Positions 17,464-27,275 of a DNA stretch of 64,000 nt are shown in pieces. Below the pieces are notes generated by a model that did no database searches, was not told where the DNA came from, and saw nothing but the letters and a program-made list of their open reading frames with translations. The stretch comes from Formosimonas limnophila (GTDB lineage Bacteria; Pseudomonadota; Gammaproteobacteria; Burkholderiales; Burkholderiaceae), in contig NZ_BMZG01000002.1 of assembly GCF_014652675.1 (NCBI RefSeq), positions 101,348 through 165,347 of the forward strand. The letters are read 5' to 3'. Numbering within the stretch: the stretch's first letter is position 1; every line of letters begins with the position of its first letter. A program made the position numbers and the translations under genes.

Positions 17464-18879
17464 ATGGAAACTTTATACGACAAACTCTGGGACATGCACG
17501 TCATCCGTACCGATGATGATGGTACATCGTTGATTTATATTGACCGTCAATTACTGCACGAAGTCACGAGTCCACAGGCTTTTGAAGGTTTAAAAATCCA
17601 CCATCGTCCGGTGTGGCGTCTGAATGCGAATCTGGCTGTGTGTGACCACAATGTCCCAACCACAGATCGCAGCGCGGGCAATGCAGGGATTGTTGACCCT
17701 GTGTCTCGCTTGCAGGTTGAAACGTTGGACAAAAATTGCGATGAGTTTGGGATTACTGAGTTTAAAATTCAAGACATTCGTCAAGGGATTGTGCACGTCA
17801 TCGGCCCAGAGCAGGGCGCGACTTTACCTGGTATGACGATTGTGTGCGGTGATTCGCATACATCCACTCATGGCGCGATGGGTGCGTTGGCATTTGGCAT
17901 CGGGACGTCGGAGGTGGAGCACGCTTTGGCCACACAAACGTTGATGATGAAAAAAGCCAAAAACATGCTGGTTCAGGTGGACGGTACGTTGCCAGCGGGA
18001 TGCACGGCTAAGGATATCGTTTTAGCCGTCATTGGTCAAATTGGCACTGCTGGCGGTACGGGCTACACCATCGAGTTTGCTGGCTCGGCGATTCGTGCGC
18101 TTTCCATGGAAGGTCGCATGACCATTTGTAATATGGCCATCGAGGCAGGTGCGCGTGCTGGTCTGGTTGCAGTGGATGATGTGACGATTAATTACATGAA
18201 AAATCGTCCATTCGGCCCACAGGGTGCCGAGTTTGAACAAGCTGAGAAGTTTTGGCGCACGCTACACTCAGACGAGGGCGCGACATTTGATACAGTGGTG
18301 AAACTACAGGCCGAAACCATCAAACCGCAAGTCACGTGGGGCACATCGCCTGAAATGGTGGTGGCGATTGATGGTCAAGTACCTGATCCTGAGCAAGAAA
18401 AAGACCCTGTTAAACGCGATGCGATTGAACGTGCCTTACAATACATGGGGCTGCAGCCTCGCACGGCGATGACGGCAATTAATGTGGACAAAATTTTTAT
18501 TGGCTCATGTACCAATAGCCGCATCGAAGACATGCGTGCAGCGGCGTGGGTGGTCAAGCATTTGGGTAAAAAAGTGGCGTCTAATGTCAAGCTGGCCTTG
18601 GTTGTACCAGGTTCAGGATTGGTCAAAGCTCAAGCTGAGTCCGAAGGTTTGGATGTGATTTTTAAACAAGCGGGTTTCGAGTGGCGCGAACCAGGTTGTT
18701 CTATGTGTTTGGCCATGAATGCCGATCGTTTGGAGTCAGGTGAGCGTTGTGCTTCCACCTCAAATCGTAATTTTGAAGGCCGTCAAGGTGCTGGTGGTCG
18801 TACGCATTTGGTCAGTCCCGCCATGGCTGCAGCGGCTGCCATAGAAGGACATTTTGTTGATGTGCGTGCTTTAGCATAA
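17464..18879 (+). CDS. leuC: 3-isopropylmalate dehydratase large subunit
   Basis: 471 residues. It isomerises 2- to 3-isopropylmalate together with LeuD in leucine synthesis. Aconitase-superfamily features: [20 protein letters not shown], the [4Fe-4S] Cys in [16 protein letters not shown] and the CxxC of [11 protein letters not shown]. The start ATG gives [14 protein letters not shown], typical of the family. It is followed by a small lipoprotein gene and leuD, then leuB, an order I know from Burkholderiales. No leucine-rich leader peptide or leuA is visible upstream. Confidence 0.97.
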   Translation: METLYDKLWDMHVIRTDDDGTSLIYIDRQLLHEVTSPQAFEGLKIHHRPVWRLNANLAVCDHNVPTTDRSAGNAGIVDPVSRLQVETLDKNCDEFGITEFKIQDIRQGIVHVIGPEQGATLPGMTIVCGDSHTSTHGAMGALAFGIGTSEVEHALATQTLMMKKAKNMLVQVDGTLPAGCTAKDIVLAVIGQIGTAGGTGYTIEFAGSAIRALSMEGRMTICNMAIEAGARAGLVAVDDVTINYMKNRPFGPQGAEFEQAEKFWRTLHSDEGATFDTVVKLQAETIKPQVTWGTSPEMVVAIDGQVPDPEQEKDPVKRDAIERALQYMGLQPRTAMTAINVDKIFIGSCTNSRIEDMRAAAWVVKHLGKKVASNVKLALVVPGSGLVKAQAESEGLDVIFKQAGFEWREPGCSMCLAMNADRLESGERCASTSNRNFEGRQGAGGRTHLVSPAMAAAAAIEGHFVDVRALA

Positions 18880-18955
18880 ACAGTTTCATTGGTTTTGACC
18901 TTTGTCTGTTTTGGGTTGATTCTTTTTTAAAAGAAGTCTTTATAAGGAGTTGGAA

Positions 18956-19099
18956 ATGCGTAAAATTTTATTATTAACGGTGGCTGCTGTGTTTGTTTTG
19001 TCTGGCTGCAATACGATTAAAGGTACTGTCAATGGGATTGGTAAAGACACTCAAAAGGCTGGTGAGTGGGTTCAAGAAAAAGTGCCTGCACCGCAATAA
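18956..19099 (+). CDS. Entericidin A/B family small lipoprotein
   Basis: 47 residues, too short for many gene finders. MRKILLLTVAAVFVLSGC is a lipoprotein signal with lipobox LSGC, followed by NTIKGTVNGIGKDTQKAG, a pattern typical of EcnA/EcnB-like entericidins. AAGGAG stands 7 bases before the ATG. In E. coli entericidins are described as membrane lipoproteins that influence stationary-phase lysis; their role in betaproteobacteria is unknown. Its position between leuC and leuD is shared with many Burkholderiales, so it is likely part of the leu operon. Confidence 0.88.
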   Translation: MRKILLLTVAAVFVLSGCNTIKGTVNGIGKDTQKAGEWVQEKVPAPQ

Positions 19100-19188
19100 T
19101 CGTTTCGCTACATTCTACGCGCTTGTTTTGAGACGCATTGCTGCCATTTGGCGCAATGCGTTTGCTGTTTCTAAATATTTGAAAAATC

Positions 19189-19833
19189 ATGGAAAAATTC
19201 ACCGTACACAAAGGCCTCGTTGCACCGCTTGATCGTGAAAACGTCGATACTGATGCCATCATTCCCAAGCAGTTCTTAAAGTCCATCGCCCGCACAGGCT
19301 TTGGTGAAAACTTATTTGACGAATGGCGCTACTTGGATGTGGGGCAACCTGGCAAAGACAATAGCAATCGCCCAATGAATCGAGACTTCATTCTCAACCA
19401 GCCGCGTTATCAAGGCGCGAGCGTACTCATTGCTCGGGATAACTTTGGCTGTGGCTCGTCACGCGAGCATGCGCCATGGGCTTTGCAACAATACGGCTTC
19501 AAAGCCATCATTGCACCATCGTTCGCTGACATTTTCTTTAATAATTGCTATAAAAATGGCCTGTTGCCGATTGTGCTAACCGCTGCGCAGGTCGATAAAA
19601 TCTTTCACATCGTGGCGGCCAATGTCGGATTTGAAGTCACCATTGATTTGCCAGAGCAGCTCGTGCGTGTTGTTGACGAAGCTTTTCCGTTTGACATCAG
19701 CACACATCGTAAATATTGTTTGACCAATGGTTTTGATGACATCGGTTTGACGCTGCGTCATGCAGAAGAAATCAAAGCATTTGAAGCGCAGCATTTGCTC
19801 AAATTTCCGTGGTTGAGCAAAACTGCCGTCTAA
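19189..19833 (+). CDS. leuD: 3-isopropylmalate dehydratase small subunit
   Basis: 214 residues. The swivelling-domain partner of LeuC. Landmarks: [20 protein letters not shown] near the start, [15 protein letters not shown] (substrate-binding Ser/Arg loop) and [21 protein letters not shown]. Length matches the long-type proteobacterial LeuD. It lies between the entericidin gene and leuB, all on the plus strand. Confidence 0.97.
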   Translation: MEKFTVHKGLVAPLDRENVDTDAIIPKQFLKSIARTGFGENLFDEWRYLDVGQPGKDNSNRPMNRDFILNQPRYQGASVLIARDNFGCGSSREHAPWALQQYGFKAIIAPSFADIFFNNCYKNGLLPIVLTAAQVDKIFHIVAANVGFEVTIDLPEQLVRVVDEAFPFDISTHRKYCLTNGFDDIGLTLRHAEEIKAFEAQHLLKFPWLSKTAV

Positions 19834-19928
19834 AGCAAATAGCCCACGTCATCGAATATTTGACTGGCGTGTGGCGATGGTTTAATTCTTGAGTGACTTA
19901 TTTTTATTGATAATTTGATTGGCTATTT

Positions 19929-21008
19929 ATGACACAAAACATTCTCCTCCTTGCAGGCGACGGCATCGGCCCTGAAATCATGGCACAAGCCGTGCGTGTG
20001 CTCGAAAAACTCAAATCAGAAGGTCTCGATATTGCATGGGACAATGCGCTTATTGGTGGCTGTGCGGTGGACGCGACAGGTGTGCCGTTTCCCCCTGAAA
20101 CATTGACCAAGTGCCAAGCCTCAGACGCGGTGCTGCTCGCTGCTGTTGGCGGCCCGCAGTATGATACATTGCCCCGTGAGCAACGTCCCGAGCGCGGTTT
20201 GCTCGCGATCCGCAAAGAGATGCAAGTGTTCTCAAATCTACGCCCAGCGGTGGTTTATCCTGAGCTGGTTGAGGCATCAACGCTCAAACCTGAAGTTGTT
20301 GCTGGGTTGGACATCATTATCGTACGTGAGTTGGTCGGCGATATTTATTTTGGCGAACCGCGCGGGATTGAAGTGCGCCAGACTGAAAACGGTAGCGAGC
20401 GTGTGGGTTTTAATACCATGATTTATAGCGAATCAGAAATCCGTCGTATCGCCCACAGTGCGTTCAAAACGGCCCAAAAACGCCATAAAAAACTCTGCTC
20501 AGTTGATAAAATGAATGTGCTTGAGGCCACACAGCTTTGGCGCGATGTGGTTATCGAAGTGTCTGCTGAATACCCTGATGTTGAACTCAGTCACATGCTC
20601 GTCGACAACGCCGCGATGCAACTCGTGCGCAATCCAAAGCAATTCGATGTGGTGGTGACTGGTAATATGTTTGGTGACATCCTGTCTGATGCAGCATCCA
20701 TGCTGACAGGTTCGATTGGCATGTTGCCATCAGCATCGCTCGATGCAAACGGCAAAGGTCTGTACGAACCGATTCATGGCTCTGCACCTGACATCGCTGG
20801 TAAAAACTTGGCCAACCCATTGGCGATGATTTTGTCGGTGGCGATGATGTTGCGTCATAGCCTGAATAAAGTAACTTATGCTGACCGCGTGGATAATGCG
20901 GTGAAAACGGTGTTGGCTCAGGGTTATCGAACTGGTGATATTATGACTGTTGGTGGTAAAAAGGTTGGTACGGTTGAGATGGGTGATGCGGTATTAGCCG
21001 CTTTGTAA
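19929..21008 (+). CDS. leuB: 3-isopropylmalate dehydrogenase
   Basis: 359 residues. It oxidises and decarboxylates 3-isopropylmalate with NAD. Landmarks: [50 protein letters not shown], and the metal/NAD region [20 protein letters not shown] with [16 protein letters not shown]. It follows leuD after 95 bases and precedes asd by 50 bases. A divergent Lys-Met region ([12 protein letters not shown]) fits the family. Confidence 0.97.
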   Translation: MTQNILLLAGDGIGPEIMAQAVRVLEKLKSEGLDIAWDNALIGGCAVDATGVPFPPETLTKCQASDAVLLAAVGGPQYDTLPREQRPERGLLAIRKEMQVFSNLRPAVVYPELVEASTLKPEVVAGLDIIIVRELVGDIYFGEPRGIEVRQTENGSERVGFNTMIYSESEIRRIAHSAFKTAQKRHKKLCSVDKMNVLEATQLWRDVVIEVSAEYPDVELSHMLVDNAAMQLVRNPKQFDVVVTGNMFGDILSDAASMLTGSIGMLPSASLDANGKGLYEPIHGSAPDIAGKNLANPLAMILSVAMMLRHSLNKVTYADRVDNAVKTVLAQGYRTGDIMTVGGKKVGTVEMGDAVLAAL

Positions 21009-21058
21009 TGGTCTAATTGTTTTAATAAATCACATTGATAAAAATTTTGGAGTAAATG

Positions 21059-22177
21059 ATGCAAAGAGTCGGTTTAGTCGGTTGGCGCGGTATGGTGGGT
21101 TCGGTTTTGATGGATCGGATGTTGCAGGAGAATGATTTTGAGCATTTTGAACCTGTGTTTTTCAGCACGTCTAATGCAGGCGGCGCTGCGCCGACGTTTG
21201 CGAAGTCTGATGGCGTGTTGCACGATGGCAATAGCATTGATGCGCTCAAAACCTGTGATATCATTGTTTCCTGCCAAGGTGGTGATTACACAACACAAGT
21301 GTTTGAATCATTGCGTGCGGCTGGTTGGGCGGGTTATTGGATTGATGCGGCCTCGACGCTACGCATGGCAGATGACGCGATCATCGTACTCGATCCCGTG
21401 AACAGGAATGTGATTCAAGACGGGTTGCAGCGCGGTGTGAAAAACTACATCGGTGGTAACTGCACCGTGAGCTTGATGATGATGGCGTTGGATGGTTTGT
21501 TTAAGGCGGATGCGATTGAGTGGATGACATCGATGACGTATCAAGCGGCATCGGGTGGTGGAGCGGCGAACATGCGCGAGCTGATTTCTCAAATGGGGAT
21601 TTTGAATGCCGAAGTCGCTGATTTGCTCGCTGATCCACGCTCAAGCATCCTCGAAATTGACCGAAAAATCGCTGCGAAAATGCGTGAACCAGACTATCCA
21701 GCCGAGCACTTTGGTGTGCCGCTCGCGGGAGGTTTGATTCCATGGATTGACAAAGATTTGGGCAATGGTCAAACCAAAGAAGAATGGAAGGGTGCAGCAG
21801 AAACCAATAAAATTTTGGGCAAAACCGCTGGTGCGGCTGGTTTTATTAATGTCGAAGGTTTGTGCGTGCGCATTGGTGCAATGCGCTGTCACTCTCAGGC
21901 ATTGACGATTAAATTGAAAAAAGACATTCCGCTCGATGAAATTCACGACATGCTGGCACAAGCCAATGATTGGGTCAAAGTCGTTCCAAACAACAAAGAA
22001 GCATCTGTTCGTGATTTAACCCCAACGGCGGTGACTGGTACGATGACTGTACCTGTTGGCCGTTTGCGCAAAATGGCGATGGGCGGTGAGTACCTTTCTG
22101 CATTTACTGTCGGAGATCAATTGCTGTGGGGTGCTGCTGAGCCGCTGCGTCGAATGTTGCGCATCATCATTGGTTAA
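21059..22177 (+). CDS. asd: Aspartate-semialdehyde dehydrogenase
   Basis: 372 residues. It reduces aspartyl phosphate to the semialdehyde for lysine, threonine, methionine and diaminopimelate synthesis. [17 protein letters not shown] is the NADP-binding start, the catalytic Cys is in [16 protein letters not shown], and [16 protein letters not shown] carries the active-site His region. Two adjacent ATG codons (21056, 21059) follow GGAG; the second has the better 6-base spacing. It belongs to the proteobacterial Asd subgroup. Gene order leuB-asd-fimV-truA is typical of Burkholderiales. Confidence 0.96.
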   Translation: MQRVGLVGWRGMVGSVLMDRMLQENDFEHFEPVFFSTSNAGGAAPTFAKSDGVLHDGNSIDALKTCDIIVSCQGGDYTTQVFESLRAAGWAGYWIDAASTLRMADDAIIVLDPVNRNVIQDGLQRGVKNYIGGNCTVSLMMMALDGLFKADAIEWMTSMTYQAASGGGAANMRELISQMGILNAEVADLLADPRSSILEIDRKIAAKMREPDYPAEHFGVPLAGGLIPWIDKDLGNGQTKEEWKGAAETNKILGKTAGAAGFINVEGLCVRIGAMRCHSQALTIKLKKDIPLDEIHDMLAQANDWVKVVPNNKEASVRDLTPTAVTGTMTVPVGRLRKMAMGGEYLSAFTVGDQLLWGAAEPLRRMLRIIIG

Positions 22178-22193
22178 TTAACCTTTGTTTGTG

Positions 22194-22215
22194 GAGACGC
22201 GATTTATCGCGTCTC
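22194..22215. repeat. 22-base perfect palindromic repeat, copy 1
   Basis: GAGACGCGAT-TT-ATCGCGTCTC (10-bp arms, 2-base loop), 17 bases after asd. The same arms occur at 32230-32251. Followed by TTGTATTTTT, so it may also act as the asd terminator. Confidence 0.8.
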
Positions 22216-22235
22216 TTGTATTTTTGTATGACACT

Positions 22236-23813
22236 ATGGAATTCGCTGTGAAAATCTCTTATTCACCATTCAGACTTTATGCAGCTGTGCTGTTGACGGC
22301 ACTGCTGTGTACGATGCCTTTGGTGCAAGCCAAACCCAAAAGCTATGCTGCGCACGCTGCCGAAATTGCCCGTTTGGCGCAGGTAAACGAGGCGGGTCAG
22401 TTGCAGATCGAAAGAGGGGATGCTTTAACACCGATTGCTCAGCGTTATGCAAAGGCAAATAATTTGCCTTTAGACGTAGCATTTAAAGCACTGATTGATG
22501 CCAATCCACAAGCATTTGAAGATGCCCAAAATAATCTCAAAGTGGGTGCTGTGCTGATGATTCCGAAAAAAACGGATATTGGTATGGCAAAAAAAGAGAC
22601 TGAGTCCGTGAGCGTAGTGCCAAAGACCCTTGATAATAATACCTCTGTTGAGGTGCTAATGCCAGTTGAGCCAGGCGTTATTGCGCAAACACCTGATAAT
22701 GTTTCTACAGTTGAAGTGGCTGTTAAGCCTGATATCGCTCAAACTCAAACCGTATTTGATGATTTTTACATGCCGCCGTGGGCATGGGTTTTAGCTGCGG
22801 TATTTGCGCTCATGTTGTTGGTTGGAGTTGTGAAACGTGGTAACCGTACTCCTATTCAGAATAGCCCTAAACAGTTAGAACGTCATGCCAATGGTGCGCC
22901 GAAAGTGGTTTTACTGCCGCAATCATCAGAACATAATCCATCTCACTCGGTGAAGGCTTTGACTGATTACACTCGAACAACCGCGGGGTTGGATCCATTG
23001 GAAAATTTCGGTGCTCAATCTGCGTTATCCGTTAAAGCTGACAATGGGGCGGTGGCTTCTGCCAGTCATTTGACGACGGCATTTGATGATGAAGACGATG
23101 GTCTTTTATACGATGAAGAGAGCTTGCTCGATGAGCCTCTGCTCATGCGAGAACCAATGGTTCAGGATCGACGTTTTCAACGTGCAGTTGCTGGCTTGTC
23201 TGCATCGAGTTTGGATTTGACTCTGGCTGACGATATACCTGATCTGCCCAAGACGGTTGTGAGCACTGCGGCACATGTTGTTCCCAAGTCAATTGCTAAC
23301 AAATTGCCTGAGTCATCGGTTTTAGATAAGAAGTTCGTGGCTGTTTCGGTTTTTCAGCCGAATGACTCTTTTTTTAATCATCATTTTAAAACACCGCGCT
23401 ATCAATTAGCACAAATCACGAATGCTACTGCGCGTGCGGTGACATTTGCGAATGTTAAAGCCGAGGCAATGGCTGCTGTCAAAGTTGCTCCAGAAGTTGT
23501 GAATCAAAATACAGCGCCTGAGTTAGAGGTCGATATGCCAACATTTTTGAGGGAGTATTCACATAATTTGCCTGAGCCAACATTCACCAGCGTTGATTAC
23601 GAAGATTTGCTGGATAAGGCTCGTTTGCAAGCATGGCTGAATGTGCATTCGGTTGATGAAATTTTACTCTATGCGCAGGATGCCCATGACGCAAGCTACG
23701 ATGATGTGGCGCAGTTGATGCTCAATGATGTTTTGTTGCGCGGGAACGCTGAACAATGTGCGGCGGTTTTGAATTTGCGCTATCTTTGGTCATACCCGCA
23801 AGGGGTGTACTAA
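22236..23813 (+). CDS. fimV: FimV-like peptidoglycan-binding/pilus motility protein
   Basis: 525 residues from the ATG at 22236. A signal peptide (RLYAAVLLTALLCTMPLVQA) is followed by a LysM-like region (LQIERGDALTPIAQRYAKAN...AVLMIPKK). After a spacer comes a membrane helix PPWAWVLAAVFALMLLVGV, then a long acidic cytoplasmic part and a conserved-looking C-terminal block (YEDLLDKARLQAWLNVHSVD). This architecture and the asd-fimV-truA order identify FimV, which organises polar localisation and type IV pilus function. It is shorter than Pseudomonas FimV and lacks an obvious TPR array. The exact start is uncertain, with no good Shine-Dalgarno. Confidence 0.75.
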   Translation: MEFAVKISYSPFRLYAAVLLTALLCTMPLVQAKPKSYAAHAAEIARLAQVNEAGQLQIERGDALTPIAQRYAKANNLPLDVAFKALIDANPQAFEDAQNNLKVGAVLMIPKKTDIGMAKKETESVSVVPKTLDNNTSVEVLMPVEPGVIAQTPDNVSTVEVAVKPDIAQTQTVFDDFYMPPWAWVLAAVFALMLLVGVVKRGNRTPIQNSPKQLERHANGAPKVVLLPQSSEHNPSHSVKALTDYTRTTAGLDPLENFGAQSALSVKADNGAVASASHLTTAFDDEDDGLLYDEESLLDEPLLMREPMVQDRRFQRAVAGLSASSLDLTLADDIPDLPKTVVSTAAHVVPKSIANKLPESSVLDKKFVAVSVFQPNDSFFNHHFKTPRYQLAQITNATARAVTFANVKAEAMAAVKVAPEVVNQNTAPELEVDMPTFLREYSHNLPEPTFTSVDYEDLLDKARLQAWLNVHSVDEILLYAQDAHDASYDDVAQLMLNDVLLRGNAEQCAAVLNLRYLWSYPQGVY

Positions 23814-23814
23814 A

Positions 23815-24612
23815 GTGCCGCGCATTGCACTCGGGGTTGAGTACGATGGGACGCTGTATCAGGGTTGGCAATCCCAGCCCAATGGCAAGACGGTACAGGA
23901 CGCATTGGAAAATGCGCTGACCCAATTTGCGACTGTGCCGATTAAAGTTCAATGTGCGGGACGCACTGATGCGGGCGTCCACGCCTTGGAGCAGGTCGTG
24001 CATTTTGATGTGCCGTTGCAACGCTCGGTTGAGTCTTGGGTGCGCGGTGGTAATACATTTTTACCAGATTCTGTGGCGGTGCGTTGGGCGCGAGATGTGG
24101 GAGAGGAGTTTCATGCGCGTTTCGATGCTTTTAGACGCACTTATCACTATGTGATTTATAACCATCCTGTGCGCTCACCTCTATGGGCGAATCGAGCGGG
24201 GTGGTACCACAAGCTGCTAGATGCAGAAAAGATGCATCTAGCAGCGCAAAGTTTGGTGGGGCAACATGATTTCTCAGCGTTTCGCGCTGCGCAGTGTCAA
24301 GCCAAATCACCGATTAAAACCATGTATGACGTGCGCGTCGTGCGCTATGGTGATTTGGTGGTTGTGTCTTTGTCGGCGAATGCTTTTTTGCACCACATGG
24401 TGCGCAATATCGTCGGTTCGCTCGTTTACATTGGCTCAGGAAAACAACCCGTTGAATGGTTGACGCAGTTGTTGACACATACGGATCGAACGCTGGCTGC
24501 GCCGACTTTCTCTGCTTCTGGTTTGTACCTCGCGGCGATTCATTATGATGAGGCGTTTGGTTTGCCAAAAGCGAATGATTCGCTTGAAGCCCTATTGGGT
24601 GTGAAGCCCTAA
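23815..24612 (+). CDS. truA: tRNA pseudouridine(38-40) synthase
   Basis: 265 residues, GTG start one base after the fimV stop. It converts U38-U40 of the anticodon stem-loop to pseudouridine. The catalytic Asp lies in QCAGRTDAGVHALEQVVHF; other landmarks are GVEYDGTLYQGWQSQPN, FHARFDAFRRTYHYVIYN and HHMVRNIVGSLVYIGSG. Translation is probably coupled to fimV. Genes on both sides match the conserved Burkholderiales order. Confidence 0.96.
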   Translation: MPRIALGVEYDGTLYQGWQSQPNGKTVQDALENALTQFATVPIKVQCAGRTDAGVHALEQVVHFDVPLQRSVESWVRGGNTFLPDSVAVRWARDVGEEFHARFDAFRRTYHYVIYNHPVRSPLWANRAGWYHKLLDAEKMHLAAQSLVGQHDFSAFRAAQCQAKSPIKTMYDVRVVRYGDLVVVSLSANAFLHHMVRNIVGSLVYIGSGKQPVEWLTQLLTHTDRTLAAPTFSASGLYLAAIHYDEAFGLPKANDSLEALLGVKP

Positions 24613-24640
24613 ATTGCTTGAATCCGTCAGGAGGCCTGAG

Positions 24641-25291
24641 ATGAGAACCCGAATTAAATTCTGTGGCTTTACCCGAGAGGCGGATATTGACGTGGCTGTT
24701 CGACTGGGGGTCGATGCGCTTGGCTTTGTTTTTTACGAAAAAAGTCCACGTTATGTCACTCCTCTGAAGACAGCAAGCTTGATTGAGCGAGTCCCTGCTT
24801 TTGTTAGTACGGTTGGGTTGTTCGTGAATGCCACTGTGCCGCAAATGACTCGGATATTGGGTCAAGCACCTGTTTCGATGATTCAGTTACATGGTGATGA
24901 GACTTGGAATTTTGCGCTCAATGTCAAAAAAATCATGCATCGCCCTGTCATCAAAGCAGTTCGTGTGAATAAGCAAACTGACTGGGGTGAGGTTGCGCAC
25001 TATGCGGATCAGCTGGCGGGGGTTTTGTTGGATACAGATGCTGTCGGCTACGGTGGGTCTGGTCATGTGTTTGATTGGGATGTCATCCCCAGTGAGTTAC
25101 ATCACAAAATCATCCTCAGCGGTGGTTTGAACGTCAATAATGTCGCCGATGCCATTCAAAAAATGCAGCCGTATGCCTTGGATGTGTCATCGGGAATTGA
25201 GGCGGGTACGAAAGGCATTAAGGATGAAACACTGATGCGTGCTTTTGCTCAAGCGATTCGCGATGCTGATGCGCATGAGCATTCTCAATAA
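24641..25291 (+). CDS. trpF: Phosphoribosylanthranilate isomerase
   Basis: 216 residues. It converts phosphoribosylanthranilate to the ribulose form in tryptophan synthesis. The start MRTRIKFCGFTREADIDVAV has the catalytic Cys (Phe-Cys-Gly instead of the common Ile/Val-Cys-Gly), and the catalytic Asp is in GVLLDTDAVGYGGSG. The ending DVSSGIEAGTKGIKDETLM is the phosphate-binding region. AGGAGG 7 bases upstream supports the ATG at 24641; a TTG at 24614 is rejected. Normally followed directly by trpB; here a toxin-antitoxin pair lies between. Confidence 0.96.
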   Translation: MRTRIKFCGFTREADIDVAVRLGVDALGFVFYEKSPRYVTPLKTASLIERVPAFVSTVGLFVNATVPQMTRILGQAPVSMIQLHGDETWNFALNVKKIMHRPVIKAVRVNKQTDWGEVAHYADQLAGVLLDTDAVGYGGSGHVFDWDVIPSELHHKIILSGGLNVNNVADAIQKMQPYALDVSSGIEAGTKGIKDETLMRAFAQAIRDADAHEHSQ

Positions 25292-25295
25292 ACTA

Positions 25296-25335
25296 TTGAC
25301 ACTTGACATCTGTTGTTATAACATTGTTAAAACAT
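25296..25335 (+). promoter_or_regulatory. Promoter and tandem operator of the MazEF-type pair
   Basis: Two TTGACA hexamers (25296-25301, 25303-25308) precede TATAAC (25317-25322; 15 bases from the first). Overlapping the -10 are two tandem 11-base units, TGTTATAACAT (25314-25324) and TGTTAAAACAT (25325-25335). Each has a TGTTNNAACA-type palindrome, one helical turn apart. Such paired sites are typical of autoregulation by an AbrB-fold antitoxin; that is inference. Confidence 0.6.
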
Positions 25336-25353
25336 TAAACAACGGATTGTGTC

Positions 25354-25605
25354 ATGAAAACCACCTTGCGTAAAATGGGCAACTCGACAGGCGTCATCAT
25401 TCCTAAGCCTTTTCTCACCGAGCTTGGCTTCGAGTCGAATGAGGTTGAGATGACAGTCGAGGACAATGCCATTGTGATTCGTAAACCAGCCAAACAAGCG
25501 CGCGTTGGTTGGGCACAGGCGAGCATGGTGCTTGCTTCTGGTGGTGAAGATCATTTGCAGTGGCCATCGTTTGCCAACCGTGCCAGTGAGGACGTAACAT
25601 GGTGA
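25354..25605 (+). CDS. MazE/AbrB-fold antitoxin
   Basis: 83 residues. The N-terminus MKTTLRKMGNSTGVIIPKPF is a swapped-hairpin AbrB/MazE DNA-binding domain (KxGNSxGVxIP). The C-terminal half (VGWAQASMVLASGGEDHLQW) would wrap the toxin. It overlaps the toxin start by 7 bases, as expected for tight coupling. It is predicted to neutralise the MazF-like partner and to repress the promoter carrying the tandem TGTT-AACA sites. The pair is inserted between trpF and trpB. Confidence 0.9.
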   Translation: MKTTLRKMGNSTGVIIPKPFLTELGFESNEVEMTVEDNAIVIRKPAKQARVGWAQASMVLASGGEDHLQWPSFANRASEDVTW

Positions 25606-25937
25606 ATGAGTCTCCATCACTCCAGCGTGGTGATATCTGGTTAGCTCAATTTGATGAAGATATTACCGACAGCCCCAGTCATACTCGTTTATGTGTCGTT
25701 GTTTCGCCCGATGAAATGCACAATTACTTGCGTACCGTCATGGTCGCGCCAATGACCACACGCACACAAGTCGCACCGTTTCGGGTCACTGTGTCGTTTG
25801 AGGGCAAAACGGGCTTGATTTTACTGGATCAAATTCGTACCTTGGATAAAGAGCGATTGATGCTGAAAAAGGGAGAGATTCAAGCCCCAGTTTTGAAAAA
25901 TACTCTTGAAGTATTGCAAGAAATTTTTGCTTCTTAA
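25599..25937 (+). CDS. MazF/PemK family endoribonuclease toxin
   Basis: 112 residues. Family features: [13 protein letters not shown] at the start (PemK/MazF beta-barrel with the RGDIW motif), [20 protein letters not shown] with the catalytic-loop region, and [14 protein letters not shown] near the end. MazF toxins cut mRNA at short sequence motifs and stop translation; the recognition motif cannot be read here. Start overlaps the antitoxin by 7 bases. Proteins are full length with no disabling mutation seen, so the module looks functional. Confidence 0.9.
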   Translation: MVNESPSLQRGDIWLAQFDEDITDSPSHTRLCVVVSPDEMHNYLRTVMVAPMTTRTQVAPFRVTVSFEGKTGLILLDQIRTLDKERLMLKKGEIQAPVLKNTLEVLQEIFAS

Positions 25938-26002
25938 AGAAGCATGAGATCAAAAACCGATTGTCGGACAATTTAAAAGATCATAGAAAAAAGGAAACCA
26001 AT

Positions 26003-27196
26003 ATGTACAACCTCCCAGACGCTCGTGGCCACTTTGGTATTTATGGTGGTCGATTTGCTTCCGAAACACTCATTCCAGCGTTGGATGAGCTTCAGCACGC
26101 CTATGAAACTGTCGTGCCGACCAAGGCATTTCAAGACGAATACGCTTATGAGCTCAAACATTTTGTTGGGCGTCCTTCACCGATTTATCATGCCAAGCGA
26201 TTAAGCTCTGAAAATGGTGGTGCGCAGATTTACCTCAAACGAGAAGACCTCAACCACACAGGGGCACACAAAATCAACAACGTCATCGGTCAAGCACTGT
26301 TGGCGCGCCACATGGGCAAACCGCGCGTGATTGCAGAGACGGGCGCAGGACAGCATGGTGTTGCCACGGCGACGATTTGTGCACGTTTTGGACTGCAGTG
26401 TGATGTTTACATGGGGGCAGAAGACGTGGCGCGGCAAGCCGCGAACGTTTATCGCATGAAGCTCCTCGGTGCGCGCGTGATCCCCGTTGAGTCTGGTTCA
26501 AAAACCCTCAAAGATGCCCTTAATGAAGCCATGCGTGACTGGGTCAGTAATGTTGAAAATACGTTCTACATCATCGGTACTGTGGCGGGTCCACACCCAT
26601 ACCCTGCGATGGTGCGCGACTTCCAGCGCATCATCGGTGATGAATGCCTCGCCCAAATGCCTGAGCTTGCAGGCCGTCAACCTGACGCTGTGGTGGCATG
26701 CATCGGTGGTGGCTCTAATGCCATGGGGATTTTTTATCCTTACATCCCGCATGACAGTGTGCGCCTCATCGGTGTCGAAGCCGCAGGTGATGGCTTGAAC
26801 ACAGCTCGTCATGCTGCATCACTGTGCAAAGGTTCTGTTGGTGTCCTTCACGGTAACCGCACTTACATTTTGCAAGACGATAATGGTCAAGTCATTGAAA
26901 CACACTCTGTGTCGGCAGGTCTGGACTATCCAGGCGTTGGCCCTGAACATGCCTATCTCAAGGACATTTACCGCGCAGAGTACGTGGCGATTGACGATGA
27001 AGAAGCGTTGGCCGCATTCCACAAACTCTGCCGCGTCGAAGGCATCATCCCCGCACTTGAATCATCACATGCTGTCGCGTATGGGTTAAAACTGGCCGCA
27101 ACCATGTCGTCCGATCAAATGGTTCTTGTTAATTTATCAGGGCGGGGTGATAAAGACATGCACACGGTGGCACAGAGAGGTGGGATTGAGCTGTGA
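26003..27196 (+). CDS. trpB: Tryptophan synthase beta chain
   Basis: 397 residues. It joins indole and serine to make tryptophan, with PLP. Landmarks: [12 protein letters not shown], the PLP Lys in [39 protein letters not shown], the phosphate-binding [12 protein letters not shown] and the C-terminal [13 protein letters not shown] lies 8 bases before the ATG at 26003. TrpB works in a complex with TrpA, whose gene normally follows; here the next genes are two unrelated secreted proteins, and no trpA occurs in the window. Confidence 0.96.
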   Translation: MYNLPDARGHFGIYGGRFASETLIPALDELQHAYETVVPTKAFQDEYAYELKHFVGRPSPIYHAKRLSSENGGAQIYLKREDLNHTGAHKINNVIGQALLARHMGKPRVIAETGAGQHGVATATICARFGLQCDVYMGAEDVARQAANVYRMKLLGARVIPVESGSKTLKDALNEAMRDWVSNVENTFYIIGTVAGPHPYPAMVRDFQRIIGDECLAQMPELAGRQPDAVVACIGGGSNAMGIFYPYIPHDSVRLIGVEAAGDGLNTARHAASLCKGSVGVLHGNRTYILQDDNGQVIETHSVSAGLDYPGVGPEHAYLKDIYRAEYVAIDDEEALAAFHKLCRVEGIIPALESSHAVAYGLKLAATMSSDQMVLVNLSGRGDKDMHTVAQRGGIEL

Positions 27197-27275
27197 GTGC
27201 TTCACGTGTTTTTTGTAACTCTGAAAGACAGGCGGATATTTGTAATGAATCTGACTTTTAAATGATCGAGTGCTC

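Noticed and set aside
25938..26002. Trp-rich leader or attenuator before trpB
   Set aside because: The short gap contains only the trpB ribosome site; no Trp codon run and no hairpin with a T-run.
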